From Dipylidium caninum (lineage: Eukaryota > Platyhelminthes > Cestoda > Cyclophyllidea > Dipylidiidae), in assembly GCA_017562135.1 (NCBI GenBank), contig QEYB01000738.1, positions 62,001 to 126,000 of the forward strand: a stretch of 64,000 nt of DNA. The letters are read 5' to 3'. Both the position numbers and the translations under genes were made by a program. Under the pieces are notes generated by a model. It saw nothing but the letters and a program-made list of their open reading frames with translations, was not told the DNA's origin and made no database searches. Shown piece by piece: positions 20,160-32,344 of this stretch. The first letter of the stretch is position 1, and the number at the start of each line of letters is the position of its first letter.

Positions 20160-22320
20160 CATCTGGTCCACGTATCTGGATTCACTCAGACTGATTTAGT
20201 GGGCTTCCAGCACAAGCACCAGAACGCGCACCATCGTTTCCTCATTTTGTATTCCATATTAATGTGCCCATCAACAACTCGGACGGACTAAGTGTGCTTC
20301 CGTCTTCGTTTCACTTCACTCCCTCCCTTCAACTTCTCCTATCAACGCTCTTGGGCATCAAACGGGGAGAGAAAAAGAAGAGCTGATTACATGAGTTGGA
20401 ATGGCCAACTCAGTATGACATCCAGCTGTCGAGAAAACTGTGTGAACACCATAAATCACATGATCTCCAACGACGCCATCCGGCAGGCTTGAATATTTCC
20501 TCTTGACAAATTGCCTTTTCTTACGCATCACCATGGCTTTCCACATTCTCAGGCACCTCAGACAAAGCAGTGTGTTCAATGGAAGGGAGCTCTGACTTGA
20601 CCGGTTTCGTCGGGAAGGGCAGCTAGTGATTTGGGAAGATTGCGAAGTCAGTGTATTCGCTGTGAGGTCCTTCTGTAGCCAGTGCAGCTGCGAAGTCGTA
20701 CGCCTCTGCGGAGTGATAAAAGAGCCTCAAGGCATGAATCTTCAATTCAGTTGAAGGGACCTGGAGAGGCCAAGGCGACAGTTGCAGAAAGACTCCTTAA
20801 TACTACTCACTGCATGCGATTTGTGGTCTAGAAATCACGTTTCGACTAGAACTCATGTTTGGGGTGAAAGAAGACATTTGTACCCATGTCCTGATCCCGA
20901 GGACTTGGCTTGAAATATTGCATCTCTGACATTAGCGCGTGTTACTTCATGCCCTTCTTCAGACATTCAGCCTAACACCCATTCGACACTTCTTTTCGTA
21001 CGCGTCACGTCGTCGACGACAGGAAACAGTTGGGAGCGCTGTCTCCTGCGTCCCTTCTCAGTCCCTCCTCCCGTACGTCGATGTGTGTGCCGAAAGGAGG
21101 CAACGCACGTAATGCTGGTTTTCGTGCTAGTTGAGCACAAAGGAGCGGAGTGGAAGGGGTAGTGAGACGGGTTGAGCTGTGGCCACTAGTTGGCTGCCCA
21201 AATAGGCGGCAACTGCAGTCAGCTGAGTTCGAGCAGAGCACATACTTGCAAATGACTAGTTGGTCGCCAAAGCCAAGATCGAGGAAAAGTCGCTGACTTC
21301 AGGTCATCCAGTCGTTTGTGTGCTCACTAGTCATCCATGTGGGATTCCATCTTACGCGGTGGTTTTTATTTGCGCTCGAAGTTTACGGGCTATGAGATCG
21401 ACTTGCAACTAACCACTTTGGCACCAATGAATCTCGTTCACTGGCCCTCGGACGCCATTTGCCTTATGCCCTCATTCATCTGATTGTTCACCGTGGCGTG
21501 ATGAAATTTCCACTGGGAGGTAAGAACGGAGCTACTGATCAAAATGAATGCGTCTATCGTGCGTGAATGTAGTTTTTCTCCTGTCTCATCTCCAACCCAA
21601 CCAACGTGGCTCACTTTCTTTCCGCACTGTATCTCAATAGCCTACTCATTTTCCACACGCTGCTCTCGTCCAGCTATTCGCTGCACAATTATGCCCGAAG
21701 TAGTGGGGACGAGAGTGTCCGCGGAGGAAAAGAATGAATGCCATCGCAGCGCTGCGACTAAAACTCTCCTGTTGATGTGGTGAAGCAAGAAAGAAAAGTT
21801 AGTAGTTCGATGAAATAGGGCATAACTCTTCTCTCATGGAGCAAAAAGTACATTTGTCGAATCTGACATCGCAAATGTTGTATTTAAAGAAGCGAGGTGG
21901 AGAAGGATGAGGCGGTTGAATGGGAAATGCTCCACGTCGGCTGAAAATCCTCTGCAGAGCGCAATTGCTCCATTTGCGGAAGCCACGAGTTCAGTTGACA
22001 TCAGCTCGTCCTGTCATGGCGCCTACTTTCGCTGACGAGGCCTGTTCTGCTTCGCTTCCCATTTCATGGGCTCCAGCAGGCCAAACACTTTTCTCCCCAT
22101 TTTCTACACTTCCAAATGATCTGCGTCCATGTTTCCTCAACATACAAATTATATAGAGCGACGATGCACGCATTCCAAACCAGTAGAGCCGTACAAGTGT
22201 GCATTGTTCGACCTGCTGTTCTCCCCTTCCGCTGGATAATTGCTTGCAGGCAGCCGGCTCGACTTGTTCGTCGTGCATGGGCGGCTACTGCATGGCTCAA
22301 GTTGTCCAGCAGAGTAGGCA
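20160..22320. other. No supported gene
   Basis: Isolated frames at 20292-20492 (+), 21544-21783 (+) and 21991-22278 (-). A good donor follows an ATG at 21500 (six codons, MKFPLG, then g|gtaaga at 21521), but no second exon was found. Confidence 0.4.
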
Positions 22321-22329
22321 TTTGTCAAC

Positions 22330-22470
22330 TCTGAATAATCCAGTTGCCTATGAGCTCACTGGTCAACTGCGATCGCACGTCAGTTGATGTGTTTTATTCA
22401 TGGCTGATGTCTTCTCGATTGCAACTTCGCTCTCCACTCAGCGTAGTTCTCAGACCACTTAGAAAATAAT
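22330..22470 (-). pseudogene. Family Y fragment
   Basis: The minus strand matches the upstream half of the Y copy at 26 kb (GERSCNREDISHE, stop, against GERNFNLEKISAVN). On the plus strand, 'tattcatggctgatgtcttctc' here parallels 'tattcacggctgagatcttctc' at 26420. Contains a stop, so a relic. Confidence 0.45.
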
Positions 22471-22739
22471 TCAATTCAATTGCAGCTCAGAGGTTAAGGC
22501 GTGGAAAAGATGGAGGTCCAGGTTGGAGAAGGAAGCTCTCTTCTGAGAGACAGACGAGAGGTAAAGAGAGTCTGGAGTCAATGAAGATAGTGTAAAGAAG
22601 TGGTGAAAAGTGAGTAAACGTGGGACAGCTGTCTGTACTGGACTAAATTCTGCCTTAACTCTCCACCATCGCGACATCGGCCAAAACTCGCGCGCCCGAG
22701 ACCGTTGATTTCAGCTATGCACCATTTCGTGGAGATATC

Positions 22740-23060
22740 CAGTGCGCATTCCACTTGAGAACTCTTGCACCCACACCTGCGCGTTCTACACTCAAAAGTG
22801 TCCTTTCACTTAAATTTGGCTTCCTCTTGCTTCCCTACCTCCATCCTTAGCCCTTTCTTCACTCATGAGTGGTGGATGAAGCTGTGGCCAGGCTACTGTC
22901 GCCGTGGCAATTTCAACTCGCCTCAGGCATGAATGGAAGAGGAGAGGACAGGCTTTGTTTCGCAGGCTGGTAGCATGTGAAAACGGTTAGGTCCCTTAGA
23001 TGGATTATGGCAGTGAAGGCGAGCCGCATGGTGACTTTAGGAGAGGCGTTCCTCTTCGAC
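22740..23060. repeat. R2 dispersed repeat, copy 1
   Basis: Resembles 28380-28780, 37300-37520 and 62330-62460 in the same orientation. Shared words: 'ttctacactcaa' followed by 'tcctttcact', 'ttcactcatgagtggtggatgaagctgt', and 'gaaggcga...ccacat'. No open frame is shared, and terminal repeats were not found. Confidence 0.55.
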
Positions 23061-23224
23061 TTTTTCTTGAATCCGCCATCGGCGTTGGTGGGTGAATCCT
23101 CAATACAGCACAGTCACTGTCACCTTCCTCGCCCGTCTCTCACACCCAACGCCCGCGCACGCCGCCGAGAGGGTAGCTGTCAACTTTATAACATGTGACA
23201 TCTCTATGGTATAAATTATGTGGT

Positions 23225-23393
23225 GGGGGTGATCAATCTGTCAATTCACCTCCCTTTTCTCCGCAACATAAGTCTTAATATCACCTGCCGTGCCTTTCCA
23301 TTAACCACGCCCTTCACGAAAATGGAAGATTCGGTGGAGATAGTCAACGCGCCAGGAGGTTGTGACGGATCTTTGATAAGAAGACAATGGGTA
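23225..23393 (+). CDS. Exon with donor, partner of 1261-1510
   Basis: Open frame containing IHLPFLRNISLNITCRAF and MEDSVEIVNAPGGCDGSLIR and ending RRQW at caatgg|gtaaga (23393/23394). The copy at 1.26-1.5 kb keeps the motifs but has stops and no donor, so this is the better preserved version. The start is uncertain: a GTG at 23220 or an upstream exon. The next exon was not identified; the conserved mini exon at 24154 lies downstream in the same order as in the 1-3.5 kb block. Confidence 0.4.
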
Positions 23394-23589
23394 AGAGCAG
23401 CACTATCTCAGTGATATACCTACAGCTTGCTCTGGCGAAGTACTTTACATGTCGAACCTAACACCTCAACACGCTTCCCCACGATTTCTCATAAATCACC
23501 CACTCTCGGAGTATTTGCATCGGGCACATGCCTGTCTTCCTTGACCGCTACATCATTTGCTATGGAGGGATAAAGTGTTGACGGCTTCT

Positions 23590-23890
23590 TACTGCCGTGT
23601 TTAGAGACAAGCTGAGCCTAAAAGGATATCTTCGTGGAGTGCTTTTCATGCTCAACACTGGACATCCTCCTAGGATCCAAGGATCTGGCAGTCTACGCAG
23701 TTCAACTCGTAATTCGAAACATACATTGTTTGGAAAATGTAATGGGCTAACGTGCGTGTTGCTTAAGTGGACCAGGCGGAAGCGACAAAATGGAGATTTT
23801 CCTCGGATTTCAAGAGACGGTTTAAAAAGTGGTACTGTCAACCGGAGAATAGAGATATGAAGGAGGACCCATATGAATGCTTATCGACGT
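23590..23890. repeat. F3 repeat, copy 3
   Basis: Matches 13880-14060, and 37560-37780 inverted: 'aagtggaccaggcggaagcgacaaaatggagattttcc' here against 'gagtggagcaggcagaaaggacacaatggagatgttcc' at 37.7 kb read on the minus strand, then 'aatagagatatgaaggag' against 'aatgcagctatgaaggag'. No intact gene. Confidence 0.55.
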
Positions 23891-24153
23891 CAACTTACGC
23901 ATTGTTCGGCCACGTTCATGGGGTGGAAATGAACGTAAAACAAGTCGAAATTAACCGACGGCAGACTCATAATCTGACACCTGAGACGCCTACGCGGTTC
24001 TACCGATTGGTGTGCAATTGCTCCGAGCAGTCCTCACCCTGTCGACCCCACTAGTTGCCATTGTCGTCCTGCTGATGTGCTAGTGCAAATCTCTGCTGTG
24101 GTCCTCTCCATGAGCCTCAGCGTAGGATCTAATCCTACTGCAGCACCAATTTA

Positions 24154-24451
24154 ATGCGAAAGAAGTTTCGCGTGAGTTTGTCTCAGCCCATTTATTCCCA
24201 CCTGACTCCCTTGCCTGCTTCTTGATTTGTCGATCCTATTCTTCGAAGCAATCGAATGCCCTTTTCAGTTAGACTGTTTCGTCAAATTAGCCAGTATGAT
24301 TTTTGTCCAGATGAGACGCATAGAGGAGTTGCTGAGGGACGAAGGAATTGGAGACTTAACACTCTATGTGATTTTACTCAATTGTTTTTCTTCGATTTCA
24401 CATTTCCTCCTTCTCCGATTCCGCCTGCAGCGCCCGCACGTATTTGCTTAG
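24154..24451 (+). CDS. Two-exon small gene, 66 residues
   Basis: Exon 1 24154-24171 encodes MRKKFR and ends at a consensus donor (cgc|gtgagt). Exon 2 24269-24451 follows gcccttttcag, joins in phase 0 and ends at TAG. The product has a charged centre (MRRIEELLRDEGIGDLTLYV) and a hydrophobic stretch (VILLNCFSSISHFLLL), which may be a membrane segment near the C-terminus. The intron is 97 bases. The first exon and its donor are conserved at 3452-3469, which supports both. No known family. Confidence 0.5.
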
Positions 24452-25100
24452 CAAGAACAGCAAAATAAGTGGATCAGGCGTGAGCACATGCACTTCTACA
24501 ATGCAGGCGATACGAGGCGAGGAGTCGCCAGAAGTTGCAAGGGGGCGAGAGAAGGCGAGAGGTGAGGTGAAACAGAATTGTAATTTGGGCGCGACACACT
24601 TCGCGAGGAGCGGGTTTTCTGTTGCCGACTCAACCTGGATATTGGAGCGTCACAACACTCCACATATCTGCCTTGAGCGACTAAGCTAACCGTAATTAAG
24701 CCTACGGTTGCAATGGTTTCTTGGCCGACACCTTAGGTGTGAGTTGTACGTTGGGCGGAAGCACTGTCGAAATGTGCGGCTACTCATTTAGGTAGTAGTA
24801 ATCGTCCACCCCTTGCTCTTCCGGCAAGTGTGTAGCCTTCAGGAGATTGTCATGGGCCGTTCCTGTTGTTTGGACTGTGGTTGTTTTCGTTGTGTATTGT
24901 GGCTTTTTTGATTCTCGTAAACAAGCTGAAGTGACAGCAGACACTCCCGGATCGACAGGCGGGAGTGAGGGAGGAAAGAAGGGTTCAAATGCGAGATGTC
25001 ATTCCATGTTAAGGTGATTGAGGCGGCTAGTTACTTGGCAATTAGGTGTTTGGGGTGAAAAGCTTATCAGCACAGATGGGCCAATCGCACGGATTCACCC
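24440..25100. repeat. Diverged block copy, paired with 40-770
   Basis: See the entry for 40-770. Together with 1261-1790/23225-23650 and 3290-3480/24000-24185, it shows that the 0-3.5 kb and 23.2-25.1 kb regions descend from one block, with this segment at a different place in the order. Confidence 0.65.
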
Positions 25101-25359
25101 GCAGTGGAATGATTCGCATGCCGCACACAGATTGGGGAGTTGCGCCTCCGAGAGGTTGGCACTCGATCGAGTCTTTGGACGCGCTCGATTAAGCAACTGC
25201 GTGCAGGCAGGTGACAATCGCTACACCGAGTAGATTTGGATGGCGACGATGGGAAAAGGCCTTTGTTCAACATCAGGTCAGAAGGCGAAGCGCATTCCGA
25301 GTGTGATTATCGAAGGCAGGCGGCAAGATGGTGACGCAGTGAGACAGGCGAAATAATAG

Positions 25360-25677
25360 GTGCAAACAAAGGAGCCCCTTCAAAATCGACACAAAATGTG
25401 TTTTACTTTGCGTGCAATGAAGAGGGAGAACTCAATTAACTTCCAATTGAATGGAAGGAGGCCTCGAGTTGATGAACGAAAAGCGATCTATTTTTCATTC
25501 ATCAATTCAACCACGCTGAACTGTTGCCCGCACGACTCGAGGTATGGAATGACCACGCTCACGGTGAATGCGCACCTACTCCGAGGCAAGAAGCTTCGGT
25601 GCCACGGTGGAGGTGAATCTTCAGGTCATCTGTGTCAGAATCGAGGGGCTCTCCGGAGAATAAGAGGAGGAGTCTGA
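25360..25677 (+). pseudogene. M exon-1-like relic
   Basis: An open frame of 105 codons whose end, TLTVNAHLLRGKKLRC, resembles TLTEYLLRGKKLCC at the end of M exon 1 read into its intron (copy B, 46830). The M donor gag|gtaaga is gag|gcaaga here. The M membrane segment is not preserved. Probably a diverged M copy, here on the plus strand. Confidence 0.35.
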
Positions 25678-26069
25678 CAGGTAGGGCGATATCAGAATTC
25701 GAAGAAAAAACGAGCCTCCTGTACTTATTTTGCTGTGGCTGGGCTATCAAAGACATGCGGAAGAGTTCCTAGCGATGTAGGGGAAGAGGAGTGGAAGACT
25801 GCGGAAATGAGAAAAAGAAGAGAACAACTAAGAACACGATTAAATCTCCGGTACAGTACATAACATGATTCCATACCACGTCAGTCGACTTTGCTGTTTA
25901 GAGTCGTGAGTCTTGAACCTAAGCGCGGAGTAAAAAATTGAGACAATGGGTGCACTGTGGAAAACAGCTTGGGGGCTTGTGGACGATTAACGTATGGGAG
26001 AGTGGGACGAGGGTGGTGCTGAAAGTCGATGAAGGCGAATTTGCTTCGAGATTTCACTTCACGCCGTTT

Positions 26070-26617
26070 GTGCAGAGAAAGTCTGTGATTGCATTTCCTT
26101 CACGGTTGTTGCCCTCAATGAAGTCTTGTTGTTGTTACGTCAGTGATGCAGAGGGAAATCCTTACTCCTGCTCGAGGCAGCAACAGTCGAAGCATTGAGT
26201 AAAAAAGTGAAACCTTGATTGCATTTGCCTTCTTCCACAGATTCCTCTACAAACGTCCTTTTGCATCACTAAGCGCAGCTTGCATCAGAAGGGAGGGAAT
26301 TGAGAGTACCGTTTGCAGCGCCCTACTTGGTCGGATTTGAGGGAAGTCTCGTGACGGCGTCTTAAATAAGCGTAAACATCCGTCAACTTCTTTTGACCGC
26401 AACTCAATTGCCGAGCTCTATTCACGGCTGAGATCTTCTCTAAATTGAAATTTCGCTCACCAATCACTATATGGGCGATGATCAAAGCGGTTCTCAGAAC
26501 ATTGTCAATCTCTCCAGCGGCAGGTGGACAAAGCTTGTGCCGCATAAAAGACGCAGGAATGACGTTATGCCTCGACACCTTGGTGGACGCACAAGGTAGG
26601 GTTAAAATGGGACTCAT
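26070..26617 (-). CDS. Family Y, copy at 26 kb (longest open)
   Basis: A 110-codon frame, 26617-26285, starts at an alternative codon and contains GERNFNLEKISAVNRARQLS and SCGQKKLTDVYAYLRRRHET without interruption. It spans the segments that are separated or broken in the copies at 14, 16, 22 and 32 kb. Further along the strand, 26170-26080 matches the next Y exon (RISLCITDV ... FIEGNN) but needs a frameshift. The shared AYLR codons differ mostly at third positions between copies. A plus-strand frame at 25938-26198 overlaps the last part and is probably the shadow. Confidence 0.45.
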
Positions 26618-26629
26618 AGGAAAAAATTA

Positions 26630-28370
26630 TTTCCAGCACAACATTATACCGTTTGCCTTGATTGCTGCGGCGAAAGTGACTCTTATCAGTTATATCAGTC
26701 GGTAGAAGAAAGAGCATTCGTGCGAGTAAAGAAGGTCCATTTAAATGAAGAGGCTGAAGAAAGGCCATGAAGTGAAGCCTCCTGTTACGAGATGCTTATG
26801 GCTGTTTATAGAAGGTTTTACAGTCTGAGGGGTGCGGGGACGGAAGAGTGGTCAACTTTTCTCCTAACATGAATATTCGCCTTGGCAAGGAAGGCAGTGT
26901 GCAGGTGGAGACGAGGAGGAACTCAGAAGGGATGCGACACGGCCAAACGAGACAGTCAACTCCTTTCATCGATGACTGCACCACCCCGCCAATTGAACAG
27001 CACCTACTTCACTCGTGCCGAAGTCGTTATTTACGTCAACACCTACATCCGCCTTCGCGATGCTGTCGCCATCCAACGGCATCTCCTACGCCTTCCCAGC
27101 TAACCATTCCCACCTTCCACATTACACTCATTTAGCCATGCTTATTGTTCACTTAGCTGCTTGCTACTCAGTCCTTTCGCTTGCTTGATCAATCGCTTTA
27201 GACGTGAAATTGATATGTGAACAGATTGTCGCAATGCTTATTTTGAATCTGTCAAAAGAGGACTTTGTTGGGCTATGCGAGCCACCCATTTTTCGATAGT
27301 CTTCTCCTGCGTGAATAATAGCTTTCTAGGTGGTCGCGAGGCTGCATGTAACTTCTGTTAATTTCACCTCTGATATGGTGTAGGCTTTACGAATGCACGA
27401 GATTATGAGGATTAACGAGGTTATCGAAATCGCCGAGAGATTTCCTCCTCGGTTGCAGAAGAGGCTTCTACTTTTTCCAGGTAGAAGTGACATTTTTATG
27501 CCCGTCAACCATGAGAGTTAGACTCGATCGAGGCAGAACAAGCACTCCCCGTTACTAGAAGAAAAACTTTGAAAACGCTAATCAACAATTTCTAATTAAA
27601 GCGCTTCAATTGTCCACGGGTATTAATTTCCACTTGCCCCTTCTTTACCGACGGCATTGAAGTAATTTTAACAAACATTAAATTCTCCACTTCCTCCCTG
27701 TTATTCATAAAAGATGAATTCGAAGGGACGCTGACTGCATAGTTACTCCATGACAGAGAATGTGCATACACGGCTGCTAAGACTAAAGGGAAGAAACATC
27801 AACACGCCTCCACGTGATTTTTTGCAGTTGTACGATTTTACTACAAGCCTATCGCGCAATAAAAGGGCTTTTGAAGCCGGTACATGTCCTCGGCACCGTC
27901 TTCCACCTCCACAACTCCAAAATCATCACACAAGTCGTTCCTTACTACTACTACTTCTTCTTCCATTTCATCAAGATGATTTTCGTCTAATTAAGATCAC
28001 GTGAAATGGGTGCTGATAAATGTGTCATGACTTCGTGCTTCCACCTGCCAAACCGTGATCTGGAGGTGGGAATGTATTTAACAGTACATTAGGAGTTAGA
28101 CACTTTGTATCCCACGGACCCCACTGTTACACCTTAGCGGTTGAAGGTGCGGAAAGTGCAAGAAGGCAGGAGAAGTTGAACAGTTAGTTGCATTCATCGT
28201 CGCATTTGTCGATGTATTTAAAGAATGCCACGACGCGCCCACCAACCCCTAGCCAACAACTTGCACCTTCCAAAGAACTGCATTCACTGCTCTCACAAAC
28301 GGACATCACAGCGACAACGGCCAAACTTTCTGCTCTGCACAACTTCATAAAGGTGGCTAGTGCTCAACCC
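26630..28370. other. No supported gene
   Basis: Contains the inverted match to 7510-7575 at 26945-27010 and a CTACTA/CTTCTT run near 27945-27965. Otherwise short frames only. Confidence 0.45.
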
Positions 28371-28379
28371 ACCTTGCAA

Positions 28380-28780
28380 ATTTTTTTTGCGAATTTTGCA
28401 CACGCCCAACCGCTTTCTACACTCAAGTGTCTCCTTTCACTCCAACTCGCCTCCCTTTCATTTCGCCCCATCGCGTCCCTCTGCCACCCTCACCGACAGT
28501 TTTGCTGGTAGATGATGGACCACACTCTGACCTGTCCACTGTCCCCTTGACATTCTAACTGAACTCCCCTTGGCCAGAGAGGGGTGTTCACGGTTGACTG
28601 TGTCTTCCAGTTGGAGGCGTGCGCTAAATAATGAGGCTACTGGGATGAAGTGGAAGAAAGAAGGCGAGTCACATGGAAACATCTGATAAGGGGTTCCTCT
28701 TCGACACGGTGGTTTTGTCACCGCAAAGTCGCTCTGGCGTCCGCGCAATACGCCTTTTGCAGGAGGAACCTAGGCTTCAC
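28380..28780. repeat. R2 dispersed repeat, copy 2
   Basis: See 22740-23060. 'gctttctacactcaagtgtctcctttcactcc' here parallels 'gcgttctacactcaaaagtgtcctttcactt', and 'gttcctcttcgac' is present in both. Confidence 0.55.
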
Positions 28781-28789
28781 GGTCTCGTG

Positions 28790-31700
28790 GCATGGTGGGC
28801 AACTTGATGAGAGGAAGGGAAAATGGTGGGCATCTGGGGCGTTCTACATACCGGTGTAATCGGGGCGGAGTAAAGGACATTCACGTAAAAATTTATTAAA
28901 ATTGTTTGGAGAAGGCATAGTTTGTGATTGGACTTAGGGGAAATGATTCGACAAATTTGAAGCAGGTGGCTCCGACCCTTTTGATAAGCCGAGTTCTCTG
29001 CAACCCTTCTATCATTGACGGCGATTTTGCTTAGACCTTGTAGGAGCAAGATCCTCTGTCGCCAACATCGGAGATTGTTGAGAAACTTAGTTTATTCAGA
29101 GAATCAGTGCGAAAGATGGGCAGGGTGCCACATGAATAAATTCCTTGCTAAGAACGTAATCGAGCTCTCCTTCAACCGGATGATAACATGGAGTGAAAGT
29201 TGATTGTCTTCTAAAAAATTACATATCAAAGAGCACGTTGTGGATCAGGAGAACGTAGCCCTTATACCTCTACAACAAATTTAAGTCCGATTAAGGGAAT
29301 ATTGTGGTGTGTATTGTGGAACACTCAAGGACTAATGGATTATGGCCCTGTGAAAGCGAACGACAGGCCACATTTGAAGAAGCATTGCCAGAAATAGGAT
29401 GATTTCGTAATAGTAGTTCAAAAAAGAGGTCAACAATGTTCAAGAGGTAGGGCATCGTATTGTGTGAGAATAATGAGAAGCCACATACTGCTTTGGGGAC
29501 TCGTCAAAAATTTGAGAACGAGGCCTAGAGATTCGCCGACTTGCAACCATTTGAATATCATTTGTTCTTGTCCCCACAAATTTTTATGGAAGGGAAGAGT
29601 ACGGAAATAAAGAAGTCATTTAACAAGGACTGGTTTAACCTTTTACATTAACAGATGCAACATTTTCAAAAATGGGGTATACAAATTGTTGGTAAGTAAA
29701 ATACAATATGGTTTACTTCCAAAACAGAGTGAACTTTTCGATAGACCTCAACCTGCTCCTTCTCCTCCCCCCTTGCCACCTCTTCATCCCTCCTCCTATT
29801 CTCCACTCTATTCGCACTCAAACGAGGTAGAGCCGTGGATGAGGATGAAACGACTTACGATACGGGCAGCATCCAGACTACTTTTTCCTCACCACAACTC
29901 CGTCCCCCGTAGCTTGCGCGACTCAGGCAGCAGGAGCTTTGGCGGACCGCATTCGCTCCACGGCATCCAGTAGAAGCGAATCGTCCCCATTTCCGCTCTT
30001 CCGTAAAAATGACCGGAGAACGTGGAGAAGTTCCCATTCTATACCTTCAAACCCTTTCATCTCGCTTCCTTTTCCATATGTTATTTTGGGACGGAATAAA
30101 AAAGACAACTCTTGGAAGTCTTCCATTTTACTGTTACATTTGACTGGTGGAAAGTATCTCTCGGGTGACATTATTTTCCAGAATGATTACCTCAGTGTAT
30201 TTCGGCTCAGAACTCTACACATTTGTACACTGAATGGGCGGGGTTGACCAAACGAGTGATGGGGACCACGAGAGGCGTGTGGGAAACGAATGCGCAATTA
30301 AGGTGAAGTGCAAAAAGAAAGCCAACCACGTTGGTGGGGCGGAGATGAGAGAAGAAGGCGTTCAGGAGACAATCTGCATTCACCGACAACAGAATTATTT
30401 TCTGATAATCCTGCATTGCGCACTCTATGCGAGCTGTTTGTAGGCAGCCCACCGAGCTTGATCACCGCCATTCGATCACTCACGCTACCGTGTGGACGAG
30501 TATCGCATTGCAAAAAGCAAACTGCGTGTGGGTCATGTCGCGTCCAAAGCCTCGCGAGACCGACGAAGAAAATTGTCTTGAGCAAATTTGTCTCAATCGA
30601 CAGGTTTGCAGGTGAGACTTGTTATTTTTCGTTCCAATCCTATACACTCCGTTCTGTCTGATTTTCGGCTAGCAGAGTACTCTTGTTGTTGCTTTGATCC
30701 GACAATCTGCTTCTTCAAGTCTCGCTCCACCGAACATCAGCTCTTATTTACCTACCGCCACTCCTTCGGTCCGCTACCTCTCAGACCTCAGGCCGAAAAC
30801 CCAGTTGGCAGTCTGGGGAGCGAAAGGAGCATCTGCGAATACCGAGGTGTGAGGAGAAAGGAGTGAGGCGAGAGAGATAGGAAACGCAACTGAAGTGGGC
30901 CATTGAGCGGTTGATGGGGGAGGTGTCCTTACTGGCCACGCCCCTGGATAGGTGACGCGTACCTGTCTGTCTCTCTACCCTGTCCGTTCTAAGGAATGAG
31001 TGACATTTTTCGACGGATTTGACGGAGAGTAGGCAATACGCGTGGACATCATTTGCCACCTCTTTGGGCTTAAGTACTTACTTAGTCCCAACAGGCGTCT
31101 CCTTCAGCCCAAAAGGCTGTCTCATATGCGTTCACAACAGGGAAGAATGAGTGACCAGGTAACGTGGACTCTTCTTCCTTTTGTCTTGGGGAGTGGTGGA
31201 ACACGGCGGAGTGAATGTGAGCAGGAAAGTTCCAACTAAAGGAAATGCGGGTGAAAACTCGAGAGGCTACCGTCGAGAGCCAAGTGGAAGAGAAAGTAAT
31301 TGTTAAGGGAGGGGTAGTAAAAACGTGCGCCGCGACACGTCATCATTTGCTACAGTCACACACTTGGACCAAAAATGCCCGGGATTCATGCTAAACTCCA
31401 AGTGCTTCTTTTGTGAGCGTTAATTTCCTTCAGTCAGGGGCTTCAGTGGAGGAAGAAGAGGAAAACAGGGGAAGGAATTTGGCGATTGCGATTGCTCAAG
31501 TGCGTGGGAGTGATTGACGGCATTTGGCTGTATGGATGTCGAGCAAAATGCTGGTTTATGCGAAACGAGTTAGAGACTTTCCTCGAAGCTTAAACCCCAC
31601 CATTGCATCAATGCTTCCTGACGCAGGCGCCGTACGCTCCGTTGTTTTCCTCATTCTCCAAGTTCCATGGGAAGGGCGCTTTGAACGTCGCAATCTTCCA

Positions 31701-31960
31701 CGTCTATGCAAAGGCTGTCTACTCCGTGGAGCAGCAAGAGGACGCGAGTTAGGTAATGTCTGAAGCGATATGTATAATCTTCTGCCAACACTCTCTCGAA
31801 TCACTCCACGGTGTGTTGGGTACACTGGGCAGGAAATCAGAAGTGTGATCTCACTTCGGTGAAGAGATTAACAACTTTCGAATTGAATTGCAGTAGGGTG
31901 TACATGATCTCAGTAACATACTGACTATCGCCTATGTGGTGAGTGCTACGCGAGGCTTCA
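28790..31960. other. No supported gene
   Basis: About 3 kb with overlapping short frames on both strands and no duplicates or splice-phased models. A donor-like atggggtatacaaattgttg|gtaagt lies at 29672-29692 with no partner exon found. Confidence 0.4.
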
Positions 31961-31969
31961 ATCAGGAAG

Positions 31970-32340
31970 ATTGTTCTGCGAATAGATCTCATCAGCTGAC
32001 ATCCAGTCACAGTTGACCAGTAAGTCTTGATGCGACTGGACCACTCAAAGTTGACAGCTTGAGCTGCAGTCAGAAGGAACTAACTGATTTTTGTGCCTAT
32101 TTAAGGCTCTGCCACGGGACTTCACAAACCGACCACGTAGGCGTTGCAAGCCGCGCTTTCGATTTCTTCCTATCTAGCTGCAATCTGCGCTCGGTGGTGT
32201 GAAAATGCTGTCTGCGGAGCAATCCCTGAGAGAAGCCATGTCGCCCATTTGCAAATGCTTGTGTACCAGTATAGAGAAGCCAGAGGAGATACAGTGTACT
32301 GCTTCGTAAATGTCCTTGTCCCATCGCATTCCTAATCATT
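31970..32340 (+). pseudogene. Family Y, copy at 32 kb
   Basis: The plus strand encodes SANRSHQLTSSHS followed by TGA and a donor-like cca|gtaagt at 32018. Then comes DSLSCSQKELTDFCAYLRLC, then (32144-32335, open) SHVAHLQMLVYQYREARGDT ending VPSHS. Each segment matches copies at 14, 15-16 and 26 kb in the same order. The TGA may lie at an exon end or mark decay. The AYLRL exon is the clearest copy in the window. Confidence 0.45.
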
Positions 32341-32344
32341 TGAA

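Noticed and set aside
14560..32110. A repeated TTAAATA motif at 14566, 16035, 26363 and 32098 within a conserved block first looked like a shared TATA-type promoter.
   Set aside because: Read on the opposite strand the conserved block is open in frame and encodes the AYLRL exon of family Y (TAT TTA A-G = Y-L-R/K), with differences mainly at third positions. The AT motif is a by-product of those codons.
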